A stretch of 44,320 nt of DNA from an uncultured Burkholderiales Genera incertae sedis bacterium (lineage in GTDB: Bacteria > Pseudomonadota > Gammaproteobacteria > Burkholderiales > Eutrophovitaceae), in contig CAJQIK010000057.1 in assembly GCA_905478365.1 (NCBI GenBank), forward strand, positions 1-44,320, in the 5' to 3' direction. Shown piece by piece: positions 37,868-44,320 of the stretch. The position numbers and the translations under genes are program-made. The notes under the pieces were generated by a model, which saw nothing but the letters and a program-made list of their open reading frames with translations, was not told the origin of the DNA and did not search any database. Positions within the stretch are counted from its first letter, which is position 1; each line of letters begins with the position of its first letter.

Positions 37868-38662
37868 TTAACTCGTGGAAACAGTTTGCTCGAATTCGAT
37901 GCCTTGATCTGATCGAAATTCAGTTTTTATATGCTCTTGATTGTATCCATTAAAAAGATGGCCAATCAACCCGCGGTCAAGGTCGCTCGTCCCCATATAC
38001 CAATCAGTGACTGGGTAGGTCAAATTCATATTCCTTGCCATCATAATATGCTGGCTGTGATGGGCAGCATGATGTCTTCGAATGGTGTTTATTAGAGGGC
38101 AGTGACGAACGAACCAGTTTTCCCTTACATGGCAGCATAAGTGAAACGTTTCATAGTTTAGATAGTAAAACGGAGTAGAGAGCATCAGCACGTAACCCGC
38201 GTTTGGACTCCATAAGTAACCTATGATGAGTGCCATAGGGACGGTACCGAAAACGAAGATTAATAAAGCATACGGCGGAAATAAAACGATTCGCCACTCA
38301 CGACTGGCGTCGTAAGTCATTCTTTTTGACGTGAAATATTGGTGATGTTGGTGCACGTGTCGATGAAAGACCGGTAAAAATGCGCCACCGAGACCCTTAA
38401 TGGGTTTATGCATCGCGTTCTTGTGTATCCACCACTCGTTAAAGTTGTACACCACAAAAACAGGAAGCAGCAGTAAGACTTCCGACCAATGTGGATTTTC
38501 AATTTGAGAAATACAAAACGCAATGACCGCTATTCCGGGTATATATATTGAGAGTAGATGTCCCCAACCCGAGTACCATTTCGCTATATTTTGCTTATAC
38601 TCTTCACGAAATAGACGCTGCTTTTCGGTCATCTCTCCGGAAAACAAATTTTGGTCAGACAT
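37868..38662 (-). CDS. Fatty acid hydroxylase / sterol desaturase-family membrane protein
   Basis: His-rich di-iron motifs HRHVHQHH, HLCCH, HHAAHHSQH; multiple hydrophobic segments. Confidence 0.85.
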   Translation of the reverse strand: MSDQNLFSGEMTEKQRLFREEYKQNIAKWYSGWGHLLSIYIPGIAVIAFCISQIENPHWSEVLLLLPVFVVYNFNEWWIHKNAMHKPIKGLGGAFLPVFHRHVHQHHQYFTSKRMTYDASREWRIVLFPPYALLIFVFGTVPMALIIGYLWSPNAGYVLMLSTPFYYLNYETFHLCCHVRENWFVRHCPLINTIRRHHAAHHSQHIMMARNMNLTYPVTDWYMGTSDLDRGLIGHLFNGYNQEHIKTEFRSDQGIEFEQTVSTS

Positions 38663-38750
38663 CCTCCCTCCTTTCCAATACGCGTTATGGTGTGTGACTG
38701 TTGTTCTTCGTCGCTTTAACTATACGTCTGTATTTGTTCTTCTAAAACCG

Positions 38751-41039
38751 CTACTTTAACATTTCGCTATCTCTGGATGTTGCATCGACCGAGGCTAGGG
38801 CTGTCATATTAACAATCCTGCGAACAGTTACTGTTGGCGTAACGATGTGAACAGCTCTCCTTGCTCCGAGAAGGATCGGACCTACGGTAATGCCATCACC
38901 GCTAACCATCTTCAATAAATTATAGGCAATATTTGCTGCCTCAACGGTTGGCATAATCAATAAATTTGCTTCCCCTTTAAGCTTGGAGTCTGGATGTATG
39001 CGGTTTCGGATCATTTCATTTAAAGCGGCATCACCGTGCATTTCTCCATCAATTTCTATACTCGGATCTAGCTTCTCAATAATATCGAGGGCATCACTCA
39101 TTTTTGTTGCAGATGGGCTTACTTCAGTTCCAAAATTGGAATGTGAAACCAGCGCTACTTTTGGAGCTAAACCGAATCGCTTAACCTCATCCGCCGCCAT
39201 AATTGTTATTTCTGCAATTTCTTGTGCCGATGGGTCGTGGTTGACGTAGGTATCACTTATAAATAATGTTCGATTCTGCATGGGCAATAAATTCATTGCT
39301 GCAAATATTGAGGCATTTTCTTCTCTACCAATTACATCGTTTACGTGTTTCAAATGATCTTGGTATCTTCCAATTGATCCGCAAATTAGTGCATCGGCAT
39401 CACCTCTTCTTACTAACATGGCGCCAATGAGGGTTGTAGATGTCCGAACCGCAGTTTTCGCGTCTTCGGGGGACACGCCTTTTCGTCTCATGATTTGGTA
39501 GTAATCCGACCAAGTCTCTTTAAAACGCTCGTCATTTTCGGGATTAACTACCTCAAAGTGGTCCCCAGCTTTAATTCGTAATCCTGCTCTTTCAATCCTT
39601 GCTTTGATGACGTCTGGACGACCAATGAGAATCGGGATACATAGTTTCTCATCTGAGACGGCTTGAACCGCTTGCAAGACCCTTTCATCTTCCCCTTCGG
39701 CATAAATGACTCTCTTCAAGTCCGCTTTCGCAGCCTCAAAGACAGGCTTCATTACGAAGCCGGTTTGATAAACCAAGTTAGAGATTTTGTCACGATATGC
39801 AGCCATGTCTTGAATAGGTAATGTCGCGACACCGCTGTTCATGGCGGCTTGGGCTACGGCAGGCGCAATCAGTGTAATAAGTCTGGGGTCAAAAGGAGTT
39901 GGTATGATGTATTCAGGTCCAAAACTCAATTCTTGTCCTTCATACGCTGACGCCACTACGTCCGAGCGCTCTGCTTGAGCTAACTCGGCGATCGCATACA
40001 CGCAGGCTAGTTTCATCTCTTCAGTTATCTTCGTGGCCCCAACATCCAGAGCTCCTCTAAAAATAAAAGGAAAACATAAAACGTTATTGACTTGATTTGG
40101 ATAATCTGATCGACCTGTGGCGATCACGGCGTCTGGCCGAACCGATTTAATTTCCTCAGGCATAATTTCCGGTATCGGATTGGCAAGTGCTAACACTAAG
40201 GGTTTGTCAGCCATTTCAGCGATCCATTCTTTCTTGATTGTGCCCGGCCCCGATAACCCAAGGAAGATATCAGCGTTTCGCATGGCTTCATCTATTGTTA
40301 CGAAAGGCGTATCAATCGCATATATTGCTTTATTCTCGTCAAGAGTTCCCGCACGACTGGTCGAAATTACGCCTTTCGAGTCACAAACAATGATGTTTTC
40401 TTTTTTTATCCCCAAAGTGATGAGTAAGTTGAGGCAGGCGATAGCCGCTGCACCGGCACCCGAACAAACAACACGCACGTCTCTTAAGTTTTTACCAACT
40501 ACTTTTAGTCCGTTAATAATTGCTGCCCCAACAATAATTGCGGTGCCATGCTGATCATCATGAAAAACTGGAATCTTGAGTTTCTCTTTTAATTTTTTTT
40601 CAATATAAAAACACTCTGGAGCCTTAATATCCTCCAGATTGATTCCGCCTAGAGTGGGCTCGAGCGCCGCAATGATATCGACCAATTTATCTGGGTCTGT
40701 TTCCGCCAACTCAATATCAAAAACGTCAATACCGGCAAATTTTTTGAATAAACACGCTTTACCCTCCATGACTGGCTTGCCTGCTAGCGGACCAATATTG
40801 CCAAGACCTAATACAGCTGAGCCGTTAGTAACAACTCCCACAAGGTTTGCCCGAGACGTATATTTGGCCGCCAAAGTAGGGTCAGCCTCTATTGCTTTAC
40901 ATGCGTAAGCAACGCCTGGAGAATAGGCTAAAGCTAGATCTCTTTGGTTTGTTAGTCCCTTCGTCGGGACGACTGATATTTTTCCAGGTCTAGGACTTTC
41001 GTGGTATTCCAGTGCGGCGACTTTTAGTGCGTCAGACAT
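38751..41039 (-). CDS. maeB: NADP-dependent malic enzyme, MaeB type (second paralog)
   Basis: 762 aa; same motifs as 7637-9910 ORF ([54 protein letters not shown]) plus PTA-like domain. Confidence 0.96.
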   Translation of the reverse strand: MSDALKVAALEYHESPRPGKISVVPTKGLTNQRDLALAYSPGVAYACKAIEADPTLAAKYTSRANLVGVVTNGSAVLGLGNIGPLAGKPVMEGKACLFKKFAGIDVFDIELAETDPDKLVDIIAALEPTLGGINLEDIKAPECFYIEKKLKEKLKIPVFHDDQHGTAIIVGAAIINGLKVVGKNLRDVRVVCSGAGAAAIACLNLLITLGIKKENIIVCDSKGVISTSRAGTLDENKAIYAIDTPFVTIDEAMRNADIFLGLSGPGTIKKEWIAEMADKPLVLALANPIPEIMPEEIKSVRPDAVIATGRSDYPNQVNNVLCFPFIFRGALDVGATKITEEMKLACVYAIAELAQAERSDVVASAYEGQELSFGPEYIIPTPFDPRLITLIAPAVAQAAMNSGVATLPIQDMAAYRDKISNLVYQTGFVMKPVFEAAKADLKRVIYAEGEDERVLQAVQAVSDEKLCIPILIGRPDVIKARIERAGLRIKAGDHFEVVNPENDERFKETWSDYYQIMRRKGVSPEDAKTAVRTSTTLIGAMLVRRGDADALICGSIGRYQDHLKHVNDVIGREENASIFAAMNLLPMQNRTLFISDTYVNHDPSAQEIAEITIMAADEVKRFGLAPKVALVSHSNFGTEVSPSATKMSDALDIIEKLDPSIEIDGEMHGDAALNEMIRNRIHPDSKLKGEANLLIMPTVEAANIAYNLLKMVSGDGITVGPILLGARRAVHIVTPTVTVRRIVNMTALASVDATSRDSEMLK

Positions 41040-41337
41040 TCGTGCTTTCCCCCCGAGGTTGCGTCTGTTAATATGTTCAGCCTTATATTAGGGTTTAGGT
41101 GGCTAGAATGCTACTGAATACTCGAAATAAAAGCGTTGATCGGACGGTAATCAATTATTGTGCGATTAATTTTTGTTTCAATATGAGGCGCTTGCAAGAT
41201 TATCAAGCTGGGATGATGTTTAACGATGTCGTACTTTTTTTCCCGTTCATTTTTAAGAAAACAGTCTTAAGGTTCGGTCAAGAGTGGTCTCTTCTTGAAG
41301 TTTTGGCATTTATTTTTTTATTTTCAAGGAAAGACAC

Positions 41338-41544
41338 ATGAGTACTGGTACAGTTAAATGGTTCAACGATTCTAAAGGTTTTGGATTTATTACCCCTGAT
41401 GACGGTGGTAAAGATCTATTTGTTCATTTTTCAGCGATTCAATCGAATGGTTTTAAGACACTAGAAGAAAATCAAAAAGTGTCGTACGACGTCACAAGTG
41501 GCCCAAAGGGCGACCAAGCGACAAACATTCAGTCGATGGATTAA
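41338..41544 (+). CDS. Cold-shock protein (CspA family)
   Basis: [38 protein letters not shown]1/RNP2 motifs. Confidence 0.98.
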   Translation: MSTGTVKWFNDSKGFGFITPDDGGKDLFVHFSAIQSNGFKTLEENQKVSYDVTSGPKGDQATNIQSMD

Positions 41545-41562
41545 TGTACTGACAAGCAATAC

Positions 41563-41589
41563 CTTGACGGGAGTCTGACTCCCGTCAAG
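41563..41589 (+). terminator. Strong hairpin downstream of csp (terminator-like, no T-tract)
   Basis: CTTGACGGGAGT-CTG-ACTCCCGTCAAG: perfect 12-bp stem, 3-nt loop; followed by catccctt. Confidence 0.7.
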
Positions 41590-41701
41590 CATCCCTTCCG
41601 TTAGAACGCAGCATCCTCTGAGCTACGTTTCACAATATATTTCGATATTCCGTCTGGTTATTTTTTGTTAGCATTTCACTAACCCAAAAAAACTAAAGTC
41701 T

Positions 41702-43306
41702 ATGTTACCCAGAGTAAATTCCTACAAGACGCTTGTCGATCAGTTCCAGTGGTCTATTCCTCGCAACTACAATATGGCTTGGGATATCTGTGACAAGTGG
41801 GTTGAGGAGGAGAGTCGAGTTGCCCTGTTATATGAAACCAAGGATGGCGAGGTGGCGCGTTATACGTTCAAGGATATCCATTTACTCTCTAACAGACTAG
41901 CAAATGTTTTTGCAACACTTGGTTTGGCAGTTCGCGATCGGGTCGGCATTCTTTTACCGCAAAGACCTGAGGTAGGGATATCGCATTTGGCGACTTATCG
42001 GTCAGGGGCAATAGCAGTGCCTTTGTTTACGCTTTTTGGACAAGATGCCTTGCGATACCGACTGAAAGATTCCGGCGCAAAAATTGTGGTCACTGATTCG
42101 GTTGGCGCAAATTCTATCGCATCAATTCGCGATGAATTACCTGATCTGAGAACGGTAATTAATATTGATGGTGCGAGTGATGGAGCGGAAGATTTTTACG
42201 CATTATTAGAGCGCGGATCCGATTCTTTTAAGACTGTGCACACCGCCGCAGAAGATCCCGCATTAATTATTTATACATCAGGCACAACTGGAGACCCAAA
42301 GGGAGCGCTTCTGCCGCATCGAACGATGATTGGCCATATGCCCGGTGTTGAATTTTCTCATGATTTTCTTGGGCAACAAGGTGATTTGATATGGTCACCT
42401 GCAGATTGGGCATGGATCGGTGGTTTGGTAGATGTTCTTTTTGCGGCGTGGCAATTAGGTGTACCGGTGATCGCTAGACGTTTTGAGAAGTTTGACCCTG
42501 ATCAAGCATTATATTTAATGGAGCGATTTGCCGTTAGGAATGTCTTTATGCCGCCAACCGCACTAAGAATGATGCGAAATATCTCAAGTAAGAAATTTAC
42601 TGGTTTAAATCTCCGGTCGTTAGCTAGCGGTGGGGAATCTTTAGGGGCCGAGCTTCAAGATTGGTCTAAAAATACACTAGGGATTTTCATTAATGAATTT
42701 TATGGACAAACTGAATGCAATATGACGGTTAGTGGATGTTCATCGCTTTACGCTTTGAAGCAAGGCGCTATCGGTCGGGCGGCCCCTGGTCATTTAGTTG
42801 CAGTTATTGATCACGAGGGTAACGAGAAACCTCATGGCGAGTCAGGGATGATCGCTGTCGCCGCTCCAAACCCCGTGATGTTCTTGGGTTACTGGAATAA
42901 TGATCCGGCTACTCAGGATAAATTTATTGGTAGATGGCTGATCACTGGAGATACAGGATCGATCGATGAAGAAGGCTACATTACATTTGTCGGTCGTGAT
43001 GACGATGTGATTACCAGTGCCGGATATCGTATTGGGCCTGGACCGATAGAGGACTGTTTAACTGCACACCCATCCGTACAAATGGCAGCAGTTATTGGCA
43101 AGCCTGATGATGCTCGGACTGAAATTGTGAAAGCATTCGTTGTTTTAAGAGAGGGCTACGAATCAAGTGAAGCATTACGAGATGAACTCAAAGACTGGGT
43201 AAAAAACCGATTATCAAAACATGAATATCCTCGAGAAGTTGAGTTTTTACTAGATTTGCCAAAAACCAATACAGGTAAGATTATCCGTCGCTTGCTAAGG
43301 AATTAG
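41702..43306 (+). CDS. AMP-binding acyl-CoA synthetase/ligase
   Basis: LIIYTSGTTGDPKGALLPHR, NEFYGQTECNMTVSG, WLITGDTGSIDEEGYITFVGRDDDVITSAGYRIGP, KTNTGKIIRR. Confidence 0.95.
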   Translation: MLPRVNSYKTLVDQFQWSIPRNYNMAWDICDKWVEEESRVALLYETKDGEVARYTFKDIHLLSNRLANVFATLGLAVRDRVGILLPQRPEVGISHLATYRSGAIAVPLFTLFGQDALRYRLKDSGAKIVVTDSVGANSIASIRDELPDLRTVINIDGASDGAEDFYALLERGSDSFKTVHTAAEDPALIIYTSGTTGDPKGALLPHRTMIGHMPGVEFSHDFLGQQGDLIWSPADWAWIGGLVDVLFAAWQLGVPVIARRFEKFDPDQALYLMERFAVRNVFMPPTALRMMRNISSKKFTGLNLRSLASGGESLGAELQDWSKNTLGIFINEFYGQTECNMTVSGCSSLYALKQGAIGRAAPGHLVAVIDHEGNEKPHGESGMIAVAAPNPVMFLGYWNNDPATQDKFIGRWLITGDTGSIDEEGYITFVGRDDDVITSAGYRIGPGPIEDCLTAHPSVQMAAVIGKPDDARTEIVKAFVVLREGYESSEALRDELKDWVKNRLSKHEYPREVEFLLDLPKTNTGKIIRRLLRN

Positions 43307-43374
43307 GTCTGAATATTTAAATGCAATTTGTTTTAGAGATAAGGTAAGGCGTGTAGTACCAATATTTTGAAATA

Positions 43375-44244
43375 TCAGGCGGGATCTCCAGCAACCGTTG
43401 TGCGTCTCATATCCCGTTTTTCTTTGGTATCTTCAAACCGTGTTGCTCGATGCATTGTGCGTCGGTTATCCCACATTACTAAATCGTAACGTTTCCATTG
43501 GTGCGTGTAGACATATTCTCTTTGCGTAGCCATTTCAGTCAGTTCCTCAAGAAGTAACTTAGCTTCTGTCACTGGCCAGTTGACAATACGACCAGCATGT
43601 GACGCGAGAAATAATGATTTTCGTCCCGTTGCGGGATGCTTTCGAACTAAAGGCTGAAGGACTGGCTTAAAATCTTCTTTTTCTTGCTCGGTAAAGTAGT
43701 CCATGCCGAGTCGAGCGCGAGAGTGCATCAGTGAATGTTCGCATTGCAGATCCGCGATTAACTCTTTCATTTCTGACGTTAGATTTTCATAAGGTGAATG
43801 CATGTCCGCGTATTGGGTATCGCCCCCTTTCGCCGGAATTTCTCTGGCTGACAATAGTGAATACCGAGCTGGATTAGGGCGAAAGGAGCTATCAGAATGC
43901 CATATGCGATTCCCTAAATTAAAGATTCTTTGTCTTGATTCTTGTTCATGTACTTCATCATTTTTATTTAGATTTGATATGTCAGAAAACATGTTGGATA
44001 GTCTGCGATCCTCTTGCTTCGTTATGTTATTTTTATTGTTCGCAATCTCTATCTCTCCGAAATATCGGCTGAATACTACTTGTTGTTCATCAGTAAACTC
44101 TTGATCTCGGAAAACTAAAATGCCGTGTCGATCGATTAAGCTTTGCAGCTCCGATTGTATTTCTGCTGTCAATGGCTCAGTGATGTTTACCCCCGTTACT
44201 TCTGCCACAAATAGAGGATGCATTTTTTTTACGTTTAGTGCCAT
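43375..44244 (-). CDS. TauD/TfdA family alpha-ketoglutarate-dependent dioxygenase
   Basis: GILVFRDQEFTDEQQVVFSRYFGEIE, IWHSDSSFRPNPARYSLLSAREIPAKGGDTQYADM (HxD), VMWDNRRTMHRATRF...RRTTVAGD. Confidence 0.94.
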   Translation of the reverse strand: MALNVKKMHPLFVAEVTGVNITEPLTAEIQSELQSLIDRHGILVFRDQEFTDEQQVVFSRYFGEIEIANNKNNITKQEDRRLSNMFSDISNLNKNDEVHEQESRQRIFNLGNRIWHSDSSFRPNPARYSLLSAREIPAKGGDTQYADMHSPYENLTSEMKELIADLQCEHSLMHSRARLGMDYFTEQEKEDFKPVLQPLVRKHPATGRKSLFLASHAGRIVNWPVTEAKLLLEELTEMATQREYVYTHQWKRYDLVMWDNRRTMHRATRFEDTKEKRDMRRTTVAGDPA

Positions 44245-44320
44245 AAATAATTCCTTTTTGGAAATATCAGTTCGGTTTTTCTTTTTTAAGTCATTAATGA
44301 AATCCTGTGACCGAGTCGGC

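Noticed and set aside
40117-40554. 145-aa plus-strand ORF
   Set aside because: Antisense to the second malic enzyme, typical of shadow ORFs in conserved genes.
41099-41341. 80-aa ORF upstream of csp
   Set aside because: Overlaps the csp start by 4 nt, composition not protein-like; more likely the csp leader.
1-44320. CRISPR arrays, prophage, transposons, toxin-antitoxin or defence islands
   Set aside because: No spaced direct repeats, integrase/transposase, or recognisable defence gene seen; the only tandem repeat is the coding 33-bp repeat at the left edge.

Overview
The window reads as ordinary chromosome from a fairly AT-rich proteobacterium. PhaM, a phasin, an orphan CobD/CbiB-like gene beside a Nudix gene, and the rho/trxA and AddAB-like arrangements make it probably betaproteobacterial/Burkholderiales-like, but this is inference. 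I annotate about 37 protein-coding genes. Most are housekeeping or central metabolism: dusA, two MaeB-type malic enzymes, rsgA, orn, pgi, rho, trxA, rpmE, fdxA, hslO, an AddA/AddB-like pair, csp and others. I saw no rRNA, tRNA, CRISPR array, prophage or transposase. No clearly new multi-gene system stands out. The most interesting items are: (i) an HtrA/S1C-like PDZ protein that has lost all three catalytic residues, in a minus-strand gene run with OxyR, a membrane fatty-acid-hydroxylase-like protein, a D-aminoacylase-like protein and an SDR; (ii) two TGCRNYGCA palindromic sites upstream of a phasin, candidate PhaR operators; (iii) a putative non-phosphorylative deoxy-sugar-acid (L-fuconate-like) module; (iv) a perfect 33-bp tandem repeat encoding a lysine-rich tail at the left edge; (v) an orphan CobD/CbiB-like protein. 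No database search was possible; family calls come from motif and sequence recognition.
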